DNA from: Arenicola marina
Lineage: Eukaryota > Annelida > Polychaeta > Arenicolidae
DNA length: 64,000 bases
Assembly (NCBI GenBank): GCA_964019135.1
Contig: OZ025255.1
Location: 26,723,188 to 26,787,187, forward strand
Direction of reading: 5' to 3'
The notes under the pieces were generated by a model. That model ran no database searches and had not been told where the DNA came from. It worked only from the letters and a program-made list of their open reading frames with translations. Both the position numbers and the translations under genes were made by a program. Below, piece by piece: positions 50,398-60,432 of this stretch (position 1 is its first letter; each line of letters opens with the position of its first letter).

Positions 50398-51185
50398 CAT
50401 AGACGACACACACACAGACACAGACACAGACGCAGACGACAAACAGACAGACACAGACGCAGACGACACACAGACAGACGCAGACGACACACAGACAGCC
50501 GCAGACGACAAAGATACAGACGCAGACGACACACAGACAGACGCAAACGACACACAGACAGACACAGGAGCAAACGACACACAGACAGACACAGAAGCAG
50601 ACGACACACGGACAGACGCAGAAGACACACAGACACACACAGAAGCAAACGACACACAGACAGACGCAGACGACACACAGACAGACGCAGACGACACAGA
50701 AAGACGCAGACGGCACACAGACAGACACAGACGCAGACAACACACAGACAGACGCAGACGACAAAGAGACAGACGCACACACAGACGGCACGCAGACAGA
50801 CGCAGACGGCACACAGACAGACACAGACGCAGACGACACACAGACAGACGCAGACGACACACAGACACACACAGAAGCAAACGACACACAGACAGACGAA
50901 GACGACACACAGACAGACGCAGACGACACAGAAAGACGCAGAGGGCACACAGACAGACACAGACGCAGACGACACACATCCAGACGCAGACGACACACAG
51001 ACAGAAGCAGACGACACACAGACAGACGCAGACGCAGACGGCACACAGACAGACGCAGACGACACAGAAAGACGCAGACGGCACACAGACAGACACAGAC
51101 GCAGACGACACACAGACAGACGCAGACGACACACAGACAGAAGCAGACGACACACAGACAGACGCAGCCGCAGACGACACACACA
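50398..51185. repeat. right part of the CAGACA/CAGACG satellite
   Basis: Continues the array after the LINE. The variant order matches 47594-48330 closely: ACACACACAGACACAGACAC at the start, then GACACAGGAGCAAACGAC, GAAGACACACAGACACACAC and the GAAAGACGCAGACGGCAC blocks in the same succession. Scattered differences include AAAGATACAG versus AAAGAGACAG. This block is therefore a duplicate of the left arm. The array ends at ACACACTCATCACTCATAAT. Confidence 0.93.
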
Positions 51186-51945
51186 CTCATCACTCATAAT
51201 CCAAGCTAATAATACACAGATTGATAATTATTCATAGCTATTTTATGCATGGTTCCCTTCGAGGGGCGAATGCGGTGGATTTGCCGGCAGCCCGACCACC
51301 CACCGCCTCCCCTGCCCCTCATCTCTCTGTCTTTCTCCCTCTACCTCACTCGCACCCCACCCCAGGCATTGAGAAAAATAATGTGCCAGGGGTCAGCAAA
51401 ACAAGGTGAATAATATACCCCCGCTTGTACCAATTTAGCTATTTGCATAACGAGCTGGCTATGGAATACGAGATGAAGGTCTTTCAAACCGGCACCTGGC
51501 CCAGAGGAAAACATGAAGTGACAAGCCATTCAGCAGCTTGCCATGGCCCTGAGTCCGTGGTATTCATTTTCCCGATCTATTACATGTTGCGACATATAAT
51601 CGCACCATCCATTTTATATGTTCAGAACTGTCCTTCGTTTGCCCATGTACCGTAAGAACTTCAGAATGTTACTGGCGTCTTTGTATGACCTATCTCTATA
51701 TGGCGGATACCGCCCAATGGCTTATAATAGGACTCACTGTCTCTCTTTGTATATTAAAAAACCTTTATTCCAGTCAATTAAATACATGAAACCCTGTGGC
51801 GTGTCCAGATGGAAGCACGGAAGCAACAGGCCTTTAATCCAGTTAATTCAATACATGAAACCATATCATGCGACGTCGCCTGTCTATCACCTTCTATTCT
51901 CTCGTGGCCGTAAATCTTGCTGTTTCTTTTCAACGTGCCCTGCAG
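51186..51945. other. presumed intron or intergenic sequence
   Basis: Unique sequence. Two copies of a TTAAATACATGAAACC-like segment (about 51777 and 51847) point to a small diverged duplication. The last 40 bases (TTGCTGTTTCTTTTCAACGT and onwards) are a pyrimidine tract leading to the acceptor at 51945. Confidence 0.45.
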
Positions 51946-52089
51946 CGGGCGTGTTGGTGCAGGTAAACCAGTCCACATGGTTCGACCAACGTCTCGATCC
52001 AGGTAATCGTTGGTATGGTGAAGTCTCTGAGGATGACTGTGGGTATCTAAACGGCCTCTATATGTTAACACCCGCGGGGCAAACCCAGG
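51946..52089 (+). CDS. candidate exon 1 of an unidentified gene
   Basis: Acceptor: TGCTGTTTCTTTTCAACGTG then CCCTGCAG, ending at 51945. Donor: CCCAGGGTAAAA with GT at 52090. A stronger donor, CCAGGTAATC, lies inside at 52003 and would give a 57-bp exon in the same phase. The translation is non-repetitive and soluble-looking, with VLVQVNQSTWFDQRLDPG, NRWYGEVSEDDCGYLNGLY and a potential N-glycosylation site (NQS). Either donor leaves one base over, which fits the two leading bases of the candidate exon at 53838. The family is not recognised; an extracellular or secreted segment is possible but unproven. Confidence 0.35.
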
Positions 52090-52168
52090 GTAAAAAGACA
52101 CAAGACCGAGAAGACACCCCTGGCCCTGGCGGCAGGGGCCACCCACGTGTCTGACCAAAGCTGAAGGG

Positions 52169-52790
52169 AATTAACCCCGCCAGTGACTGGCATTAACCCG
52201 CCAGTGACTGGCATTAACCCTTTAGTGACCGGTATTCATTTTCTACTGACGGATATTAATCCCATAATGACGGATGTTAACCTATAAGGACTGATATTAA
52301 CTCTATAGTGACTAATATTAACCCTCTAGTACCGGATATTAAGTCTCTAGTTACTGATCACCAACCCCAATAGTGACGGATATTAACCCTCTGGTGACGG
52401 ATATTTAGCCTTTAGCGACGATATGAACCCACTAGTGACTCATATGAAACCTCAAGTGACGGATATTAACGGATTTAGTTACTGACATTAACCTTCTACT
52501 GGCTGGCATTAACTCTCTAGTGACTGTGAACAACCCCTTATTGGCGGATATAAACCCCATAGTGATTGATATTAAACATTTAGTGACTCGTGTGAACCAT
52601 CCAGTTACTGATATTAACCCTCTACTGGATGATATCAAGCCGCTAGTGAAGGATATTAACTCCCTGGTGACTCATATTAACCTTCTAGTGACTGGCATTA
52701 ACCTTCTAGTGGCTGATATCAGCCCACTGGTGGCTGATATTAACCCTTTAATGATTGATATAAACTCACTACAGGCTGATATATATCAAC
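52169..52790. repeat. degenerate 21-bp minisatellite, about 29 units
   Basis: Units of the form GTGACTGATATTAACCCTCTA. Divergence is high in most units, but the 21-bp register is well kept, especially from 52520 on. There a plus-strand frame stays open for 128 codons and reads as a heptad repeat (DINPLVT-type). The unit length alone explains the open frame. If the surrounding gene model is right, this array is intronic. Confidence 0.9.
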
Positions 52791-52951
52791 CTAGTGTTGA
52801 TGTCATCATTGATTTGGTTGACTGTCGGCTCCAAATCAGCTGTTATTTCTCCGAACATCGGTTATTGGCCTGGTATATACATGCCCTTACATACAGTACC
52901 ATATAGTCATATACTATATGTACTGATGTGCTGTTGTATCCACACTGGATC

Positions 52952-53091
52952 CAGGGGCGTATCCAGGCAGTGACAACAGTCTAAGCACTCTTGTTATATG
53001 TCACCAACTTTATTATTACATGTATCACCGTATATTTTTTTCACGTGCACGTGCTTCTATGCTACTGGGCTTCCACCTGGATACGCCACTG
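52952..53091. mobile_element. hAT-like MITE, about 140 bp
   Basis: Terminal inverted repeats: CAGGGGCGTATCCAGG at 52952-52967, and at 53076-53091 the complement of CAGTGGCGTATCCAGG, one mismatch in 16. GGATCCAG occurs at 52947-52954 and again at 53092-53099, exactly the 8-bp length of a hAT target-site duplication. On the left it overlaps the first three element bases, as if one CAG had been lost. There is no coding capacity. The ends resemble those of the 5695 element (GGCGKATCCAG core), so the two may be related families. Confidence 0.75.
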
Positions 53092-53837
53092 GGATCCAGT
53101 GCCCCCCCCCCTCGACCTACCCCTGCCCACCCCCAGGCCCTGTTAAAGGCCCACCCATGGAGAAAGCCGTCACGGAGCCCCTGGACAGGCGGACCCCCGA
53201 GATCAGGTTACAGTGTAGAGAGCGGGGGCGGGGGGGGGGGGGGCGGGGGGAATGACCCCTCGAGCCCCATGCACTCGGAGACCCAAACGCCAGATGACCG
53301 CTCTTAAGGCCCCCCTCCGCCCCCCCCCCCCCCCACCATCAGACAGATAGACAGACCGCGGAGGTGCAGTTACTAACACTGACTGACCACTCACTGCCAG
53401 GTCAGGATATTGCATGTAGGATCTGGTCGCCCTGGTTGTATCCATGACTGCCTCATCATGCTACACTGGAAGGGGTTTACTTGGGCTGGGGTGGGGTGGG
53501 GTGGCCAGGCGAGGCTGGGTGAGGGTTCTTCTATCCCTCTGTAGCCATAGTCACCCTACCGGGGCCAGTGAAGTGAAACCATGTGTTTTTTCCGGAGGGT
53601 CGCTTGGCTGGAGCGTAGCCTGGAGCAAGCCTGTAGATGTGGATGGAGGTTGCCGGGGGGGGGGGGGGGGTGGTACGTGGAAGATACAGTGATATTGGTA
53701 ATATATCTCCTATGATACTCAGTCGTCAATCCATTGGGTTGAGCTGGTATGACATTAGACATTCCATCCAACTAATTAATTTCATTGCTGACATCAATAT
53801 ATCAGGTAATTGTGTTCTTCTCGACATGCACCGGCAG
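53092..53837. other. presumed intron, G/C tracts
   Basis: C-run (53319-53336) and G-runs (53229-53250, 53655-53670). No element is recognised. Ends with TTGTGTTCTTCTCGACATGC, a pyrimidine-rich lead into the CCGGCAG acceptor at 53837. Confidence 0.45.
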
Positions 53838-54041
53838 GGGAAGTACCTTATCGCTTGGCTCCACTTGAAATATCAACTGCCAAACTACCATATGAGGAAA
53901 TACAACAACGGATTAATGCAATTTACTCACAGACAGACTACTATTCCATATCGGATGTCAACATTGCCAGCAAGGCCACTAAAGCTGCCATAGTGAACCA
54001 ACCAGGCGGCGATGTCATGGCGTTATCGACGTTATCACCCA
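53838..54041 (+). CDS. candidate exon 2 of an unidentified gene
   Basis: The acceptor GCACCGGCAG ends at 53837 after a short pyrimidine tract. The frame entered with two bases (GG) is phase-compatible with candidate exon 1. It gives a clean mixed translation with EVPYRLAPLEISTAKLPYEE, RINAIYSQTDYYSISDVNIA and SKATKAA. A donor-like CCCAGTGAGG (GT at 54042) closes it, but the frame stays open to about 54365, where a G-tract begins, so the true end is uncertain. The alternating hydrophobic/charged pattern and absence of low complexity make this one of the better coding candidates in the window. No family was recognised. Confidence 0.42.
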
Positions 54042-55081
54042 GTGAGGATGTCAGTGTCCTTATCTGGGAGTGGCGTCAATGTCTGTGTAGTAGCTGCCCA
54101 TGGGGACCGTGGTGTGGAAAAGACGAACCCCTTCCAGAACTGGTTGCTCATACCTGTTATTGCTATCCAATAACGCATTCAAACCGCCCCGAACTCAAAC
54201 CGCCCCGAAGTCTTGAGGCTACCCCAAGTAATACAAGTCAGCAACTCTCATCCTTATTAGGGCTGCGAAACAGAAGAGGGGGGGGGGGGGGTGGAAGGGT
54301 AGGAGTTGAGCTGAAGTTGTGTGTATATGGATGGTGGTCGAGTCGTGGAAGGGGGGGGGGCATTTGACACTGCGAATGACACCGAGGGAAGAATGTGTTC
54401 CCACCATCACCAAAGCGGGCTGAGGGGGTGGGTGGAGAGGACGGGGTGGGAGTGTATAATCATACCGCCGGCATCTCTCTGTACATAGGTGATAAGGTTC
54501 CCTTGTCTGCTAACATAGGGACCCAGCTTATCAGCGGCTCGTCACTTGGCCTGTTTCCCCGGCTCCGCACTTCACACCTTCCTCCGCCTGTCTTATCGGC
54601 GGTTGTCACTTGGACAGCTCATCGTCTTCGGCTCCAGCGCCCCCCCCCCCCCACCACCCTCCGCAACCCCAACCCGCCCCGGCAAAGCTTGTCCGCCGTC
54701 AATTACAAGTTGCCTATTTCCTCGCGGTACCTGTGATGTACAAAGTGGCGGGAAACCGACGCCAGACACTCGCCGGGGCTAACGTCGTGCTGATTACAAC
54801 GGCGCCGCCTTCCGCCCTTGTTCCCCGCTAACTATAGGTGGTGGTGTGGGTGGGGCGGAGTTCGCTGGTTCTCTCTCTCTACATGACTGCAGGCAGGCTG
54901 TTGCTGTTTGTTGCTGATGATGGCGGTTAGTGATGGTGGTGGTATGGCAACGAACGGAACAAATTAGGTACATTAGGAGTTTATGTAAATTAGTGCCAAT
55001 AATGACGTCATCGTCAACTATGACGTCATCATCAACACGCTACGGTTTTTCGCTTCTCGCTCTCCGTATTCCATGCTGGCG
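54042..55081. other. presumed intron; possible further exon
   Basis: Contains a G-run near 54278-54291, a C-run at 54641-54652 and two CRE palindromes (55003-55010, 55021-55028) shortly before the gap. A plus-strand frame around 54690-54828 (LVRRQLQVAYFLAVPVMYKV onwards) has ordinary composition and ends in TAA, but it follows a C-tract and has no clear acceptor. Confidence 0.4.
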
Positions 55082-55281
55082 NNNNNNNNNNNNNNNNNNN
55101 NNNNNNNNNNNNNNNNNNNNNNNNNNNNNNNNNNNNNNNNNNNNNNNNNNNNNNNNNNNNNNNNNNNNNNNNNNNNNNNNNNNNNNNNNNNNNNNNNNNN
55201 NNNNNNNNNNNNNNNNNNNNNNNNNNNNNNNNNNNNNNNNNNNNNNNNNNNNNNNNNNNNNNNNNNNNNNNNNNNNNNNNN
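55082..55281. other. assembly gap, 200 N
   Basis: Exactly 200 undetermined bases, flanked on the right by a C/T microsatellite, which probably caused the break. Any gene model crossing 55.1-55.3 kb may lack an exon. Confidence 1.
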
Positions 55282-55432
55282 TCTCGCTCACCCCCACACC
55301 TCCTCCCCCAGTCTCCCTCTCTACCCCCACCCCCACACCTCCTCCTCCAGTCTCTCTCTCTCTCTCTCTCTTCACTTTCTCCCCTCCCCCTCCACCTTCT
55401 CTCTCCCCCCCCCCCCCTCTCTCTCTCTCTAT
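55282..55432. repeat. CT-rich microsatellite with two CACACCTCCTCC copies
   Basis: CTCTCT runs alternate with CCCCCAC blocks. A 38-bp segment with CCCCCACACCTCCTC is present twice (about 55289 and 55330). The region continues the gap-edge low complexity. Confidence 0.85.
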
Positions 55433-55846
55433 TAATGCAGAAACATATCTACCACTTTGTACTTGTATCTGTCTCAGATCGCTTTCCGGTTGGCCGTGCA
55501 AGCACCTTGGTGCCCCCAGCACACATTGACCCCCTGTCGTCATAACTGCCGGACCCATATGGCTGTGTGACTGGTCTCACTCAAGCACACCGGTATCTGG
55601 GTCATACTATGTGGGACGTGACCACAATCAGCCGGGAGCGCTTGTCAAGTAAGTCTTTTTCTGTGTTTCTTCGTTATTTTCAGCTTCCAAAAACGAAGTT
55701 ACGTCCCACTATTTATGACATATAATCAGTTGTTGATTTGTGGTACATTGTTATAGGCGTCGCGTTTAAAATAAACACTGAAAACAACCGAACTTGTATT
55801 TTTCATGAACCAGTTAATCACCATTATACTGAGAAAACACTTCATA
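55433..55846. other. unique sequence, strong isolated donor
   Basis: GTCAAGTAAGTC near 55636-55647 is an excellent donor match. The upstream frames back to a TCTCAG at about 55477 contain stops before the donor in two phases and run out in the third, so no exon is called. Could be a 5' non-coding exon. Confidence 0.35.
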
Positions 55847-56190
55847 ATTCTCTGTTCTAATAAGCTAGCCAATTAGATGTCTGTGTTGCGATGAGCTAGC
55901 CAATCAACATTCTGTGTTGTTTCGATGAGCTAGCCAATCAGCATTCTGTGTTGTTTCGATGAGCTAGCCAATCAGAATTCTGTGTTGTTCAGATGAGCTA
56001 GCCAATCAATCGTCTGTTCCACTGAGCGAGCTTTTACAATTCTTTGTTCCAATGAGCGAGCCAATCACATTCCTGTGTTCCATTGAGCGAGCCAATCAGA
56101 ATCCTGTGTTTCAATGAGCGAACCAATCAGAATTCTGTGTTCCACTGAGCTAATCACTCACACTTGTATGTTCCGATTAACGAGCCAACC
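55847..56190. promoter_or_regulatory. minisatellite of CCAAT boxes (NF-Y-type), 8 in register
   Basis: A degenerate 31- to 34-bp tandem repeat, each unit carrying GCTAGCCAATCA or GCGAGCCAATCA plus TTCTGTGTT. CCAAT starts at 55869, 55900, 55934, 55968, 56002, 56061, 56092 and 56123; spacings are 31, 34, 34, 34, 59, 31 and 31 bp. The context RGCCAATCA matches the NF-Y (CBF) consensus (established knowledge). It lies 140 bp before candidate exon 3 on the same strand. Being a repeat is seen directly; enhancer or promoter function is inference. Confidence 0.7.
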
Positions 56191-56330
56191 CCCATTGTAC
56201 AGGTTGTAGAGGCGTGGTCTCACGGGATAGATATACATAGCAAGGGTTGACAGAGAGGGAAGGTTATGATGCTGATGACGATGCAGGAGGCGAATGAGGA
56301 GGCGGGGAACTTAGTTATGTCCTGGCTGTA

Positions 56331-56678
56331 GCGGGAAGGAGCATGAGGAGGTTAAGCTGGTGCCGGAACCAGCCTCAACCATGGGCCGTCTGTACAAGCT
56401 CAGCAGTCCCAGGCTCAGTGTAACACGTCTCCATAACAACCCTCCCCCCGCCCCCCATGGCTCCGCCACCACCCCCACCCCCACCCCATCCCCTGTCACT
56501 GTCTTCCCACTTGACCTCCAACACCCCCCCCCCCAACCGCCCAGCGCCCTCCGGTTGCCGCTATACGCTACCCCCATGTTGTCCCATCTCCAACCTCCGA
56601 CCTGTCACCAGCGCTTCATCTGTGCTATCCAATAATCTGAATAAATATTTGCTGAAAATGACCGCTAATAGTCCACCA
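56331..56678 (+). CDS. candidate exon 3 of an unidentified gene, with a poly-C frameshift
   Basis: Possible acceptor TATGTCCTGGCTGTAG ends at 56330. Donor CCACCAGTGAGTG has GT at 56679. From the start the frame reads GKEHEEVKLVPEPASTMGRL and YKLSSPRLSVTRLHNN, then becomes Pro/Thr-rich. It runs into an 11-C run at 56524-56534, after which this phase hits a stop near 56633. The phase equivalent to one additional C stays open to the donor (SNLRPVTSASSVLSNNLNKY, LLKMTANSPP) and ends in phase 0, matching the next candidate exon. An assembly indel in the C-run is the simplest reading. Alternatively a shorter exon starts after CCGCCCAG at 56544. Confidence 0.4.
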
Positions 56679-57642
56679 GTGAGTGTATGGGAGGCACCGC
56701 TGGAGGATTACCACATGTGACCTCTGGGGATGGGAGAAGGGAGGAAGGAGGAGGGGGGTGGGGAGGGCGGATGGGGGGAGGGGGGAGGAGGAGGTGGCGG
56801 CGGTGATCTGGACAAGGCAGGGAGGACGGGAAGGAAGCTGCCGATGGAGGTGCTAAGGGGGTGAGAGGCGGAGGGGGTAGACGGGGAGGGCGATAAGGGG
56901 GTGATCATGAGTGGGTTGAGCCGCACCCGCCCTGTCCAGGCATGACCCCGTGTTGACTGAGCAAAGCTCTCGCATTGACCCATCGTGTCGAGATGTCAAT
57001 TACCAAAATGGCCGACATGCTGCACTTTTGCCGGATACGTGGTAGGGTCCGGACCTCTGGTCAATAGGCCAGCCGCCTGATTTGGCGGGGAATAGGGGGG
57101 GTGGGGGTGAGGGTGGGGCGAGAAGGGATGGGTGGGGGTGGGCTTCGTAGTCGCGATAGCATATGGGGTGGGTGTGTGGATGGGTGTTACAGGCTGAAGA
57201 CATGACATCTAGATTCATGATAAAAACCCCAGGGAGGAAGGGAAGGAGGGAGGATGGGGCGGGGGGGGGGGTTGTCGCTATCTATGTGAACAGTCTTAGG
57301 CTGAATCAAACGTGGGCTATTTACCCTCGATTGTCAGTCAGTCAGTCCAACACATAGAGGTCTCGAGTAAGTACTTTATTTGGAGGCGTCGTGGGGTGGC
57401 TGAAGAGCGAGGGTGGGGTGGTGGGATGGGGGAGGCGGCGGTAGGGAGTTATGATAGGATATGGTAGGGGTGGGATGATATGCAATAAACGCGCTCAAGG
57501 TCAAAGCTCAATGGCAGGGGTCACGGCGACATGATGGGTAAATAAAGCGTTGAGACGAAAGTGCAACTGTTGAGCAAACAGAACAGTTCTCCTCCACCGA
57601 GGCTGCTTGCTCAAGCCCTGCGTGGATGCCGCCATTTGTTGG
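56679..57642. other. presumed intron, G-rich
   Basis: 56720-56900 and 57080-57170 are G-rich. Nothing else is recognised. The minus-strand frames are translated C-tracts. Confidence 0.45.
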
Positions 57643-57865
57643 TTGTATATTCAGGACGCTTTAATCACTTTTGGTCATATCGCGTCAATGAGAGAAGGAA
57701 GGGAGAGTAGAGCCATGTCTCCGGGGTAACCCCCCACTCTTTGCGAAGAGAGAGCATGAAATCTTTATCATGCGACCACACAGACATGGCCACATCGGGG
57801 CTCGAACCACCGATCCACGTGCCGTTAGGCTCTCAGCTGGTGCAGTGTGACCACCAGTGACGATG
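57643..57865 (-). mobile_element. tRNA-derived SINE, about 220 bp
   Basis: Read on the minus strand. The head has an A-box-like TGGTCACACTG about 45 bp before a good B box GGTTCGAGCCC (complement of 57798-57808), the spacing of a pol III internal promoter. ACATCG before and CGATGT after the B box are complementary, as in a tRNA-derived fold. The body contains ATGCTCTCTCTTCGCAAAGAG and ends in TTAAAGCGTCCTGAATATAC followed by AACCAAC. The last 85 bp are shared with 27245-27335, confirming a dispersed family. Target-site duplications were not resolved. Confidence 0.65.
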
Positions 57866-59154
57866 TAATGCGGTTGAATGAACCTTTTCCCAGATGTAGG
57901 TGCCAGAGGTCCCCCCTTCCCTACAGGGTGCGTAACCACGACACCGGATGGATCCGCGTTTCAGTTTGTTGTACACTCTCAGCTAGCTAAATTCTGGATC
58001 CATATCTAACAGTCAAGATGGATAAAGAGAAGGACAATATTGTCAAGGAGTTGTCCGTGTAGCAATATAGTGGCGAGCATTTATGCGGTACGACTTTAGC
58101 AGACGGGGAATCCCGAACACCTCTCGCCTGCAATATCTTTTCATTCCAATACACCCAGAATCCTTCTAAACAATATTAAGCCTACGTAAATATTGTGTTA
58201 AGCTTTATTTAATCATCTCCGGTTAGCACAGATGGGCAAAATGATGTCGCGTTAGCAATGGCGCCCGTTGCATCGTTAATTAATAACAAGTGCACTAAGA
58301 CAAAATTAAATGTTTAAGCAATATAACATCAATTTTACCAAGGTTGAATTAGGCTGACTGTCTTGTGGGGAGTCCGTCAACAGGACAGAAAAGGGCTTAA
58401 TATTTAAATTTGCTTGTCAACTTGCATGTTTATGTTACTGTATGTTTGTGTAATTTTCTATTGCACTCGAAATCCACTATCACTGTTATAGTGGTAACGA
58501 AGCCGTGAGATGATGGCAAATGGTGACTGTTGGAACTTCGGCCTGTAACATCAGCATTTGATATATGACATAACGAGCATCAAAGCGACGAATGAGCAAA
58601 AATTCCCTGTGGCTATGAGATCGTCCATTTGGTTGAGGGTTGATGATGGAGTAACTAGATACAAATAGCTGATGATGACGGGCAGATCACTTGAAATGTG
58701 CAAACGTTTGAAATTGTTTTCAGGTTATGATTAATAGCGCGACATTTTAATACGGTGAAGGGGAAGAAATCGATAGAATTTAATGCACTTTGCGTAACCG
58801 CAGCCTACCGCTCCGGTGAGGACTTTATCCCTTGAAAGGTCATGGAATCTCATGTTGGGGCTCAATCTCCTTGTCCTCGTGTTGGCAGGCTAAAGGTCAG
58901 AGGTCAGGGTGGCGTTATTGATACCATTATACCGTATACTGCGTATTGACGCCTCGCAATACGTGACATGGGGTGTTAACCTTAGGATGGGTACATCTCA
59001 AGGCCGTGGGACACTTTTAGCAGAAGAGGGTTGGGGTGGGGGAAAGGGGGGGGGGAGCTTGTATGCGTAGCTCTTGGTTTATATATAGCGGGAGACGTCC
59101 TACGTTGACCCTCACAAAGCCAAAGTTCCAAGGTTATCACCCCCACCATCATCG
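57866..59154. other. unique non-coding sequence
   Basis: Balanced to AT-rich. No open frame of note, no repeats. One G-rich spot near 59030-59055. Confidence 0.5.
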
Positions 59155-59410
59155 CAATCACATCCAACTTTACCATGATTGCCAACACCACCACCACCAC
59201 TTCCACCATCACCGTCACCACAACCACAAGCACCACCGTCACCACCATCTCTATTACTACCAAAAATATCGTCATCAATGCCGCCACAGCTACCATCACC
59301 CCAAGCACCACCTTCCCCCTCCACCACCACCACCACCACCACCACCATGCCCCCAACCACCAGCCCCCCCCCCCCACCACCACCACCACCACCGCCACCA
59401 CCAACCACAA
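59155..59410. repeat. CCA/CAC trinucleotide-rich region
   Basis: Interrupted CAC, CCA and ATC triplets, becoming pure (CAC)n near 59320-59346 and 59374-59403 around a C-run at 59366-59376. It encodes His-, Pro- or Thr-rich frames on the plus strand and Gly/Val/Trp-rich frames on the minus strand; these are by-products. Confidence 0.9.
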
Positions 59411-59720
59411 TCCGAAAAAGTGACCAACACACTGAAGCGATCATTTTTCTCGTCAATACATGTTATCAATAATCCGATAATAACCCGGTCCCAGTAATAC
59501 ATGACCCTTTTGTATAGAAGCCAATTGAACACCATTGTAAAGTGACTCCTACATCCCAAAGGGCACAGGTCGCTGTAGATTTACTGCCCATTGGCAGAAC
59601 GCTCAATGACGCGTTAAAAGGTCTCATTTGGCGTGCGGCGGATAGAGAGTCAATTAGAGAAGGTGGTAGCTGACGTGGTTATGACGATCAATACAATTTG
59701 TAGATTTATTAACTTTTAAC

Positions 59721-59948
59721 AATTGGCAAACTAACAACCTGTGGCCATTGGCAAGCTAACAACCTGTGGCCATTGTCAAAGTAACAGCATGTGACTGTGG
59801 TCAAAATAGTAACCAGTAACTATTGTCAAGGTAACAACCTGTAACCATTGTCAAAACAACAACCTGTAACCAATGTCAAAATAGTGATCTGGTCAAAACA
59901 GTAACCGGTAACTCTTGTCAAGTTGACACCCGATAACTATTGTTAACA
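59721..59948. repeat. 25-bp minisatellite, about 9 units
   Basis: Units of the type GGCAAGCTAACAACCTGTGG followed by CCATT. The first three are nearly identical and later ones diverge (TGTCAAAATAGTAACCAGTA types). Some units contain internal deletions (near 59885). Confidence 0.85.
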
Positions 59949-60432
59949 TATACATAACCCGCTACAAATCCGAACCTGCTTCCAACCTTTCGCACGTGGT
60001 TATAGGCTTCTACTAATCGCTTTCATGAGGAATTAATGTGTTAAGGCCATGATGTTTCCTGTATCTGAACTTGGACACTTCTTTGGTCGACCCAGGCATG
60101 TTACACGGCTCTCGGCAAGTTACTTGCCTGACCCTCTATACCTCATTGAAAATAACCGCTATTCCTTTGACCACGTGATCACGAAATGAAGTACAGATAT
60201 ATATGTACAGTGGACCACCGTTATGGCTACCATCAGCCGGACTAGGGGTGGTCGCAGCAGGCCACTGGCCAGCCATATACAGGGGTTTCACTGTATACGT
60301 AATCTTTACCACGACGACAGTTCTCGGTTATATATCGATATAGTTGCGTAGATGTAGTACCTGGGATTATGGTTGCGTAAGAACTAACCTGTGGTGTTTT
60401 TATGTGTGTTTAATGCTTGATTTACTCTTCAG
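59949..60432. other. presumed intron
   Basis: Unique sequence ending in TTGATTTACTCTTCAG, a normal acceptor at 60432. No repeats or frames of note. Confidence 0.45.

Noticed and set aside
48967..51185. Diversity-generating retroelement or retron next to a repeat array
   Set aside because: The reverse transcriptase has the LINE palm/thumb and C-terminal zinc-knuckle arrangement with a LINE-type tail. It is 5'-truncated and sits inside a pre-existing satellite with an empty-site paralogue.
54546..54831. Exon between candidate exons 2 and 3
   Set aside because: Three overlapping frames cross a 12-C run, so none can be preferred. The best one ends in TAA without a donor or clear acceptor.
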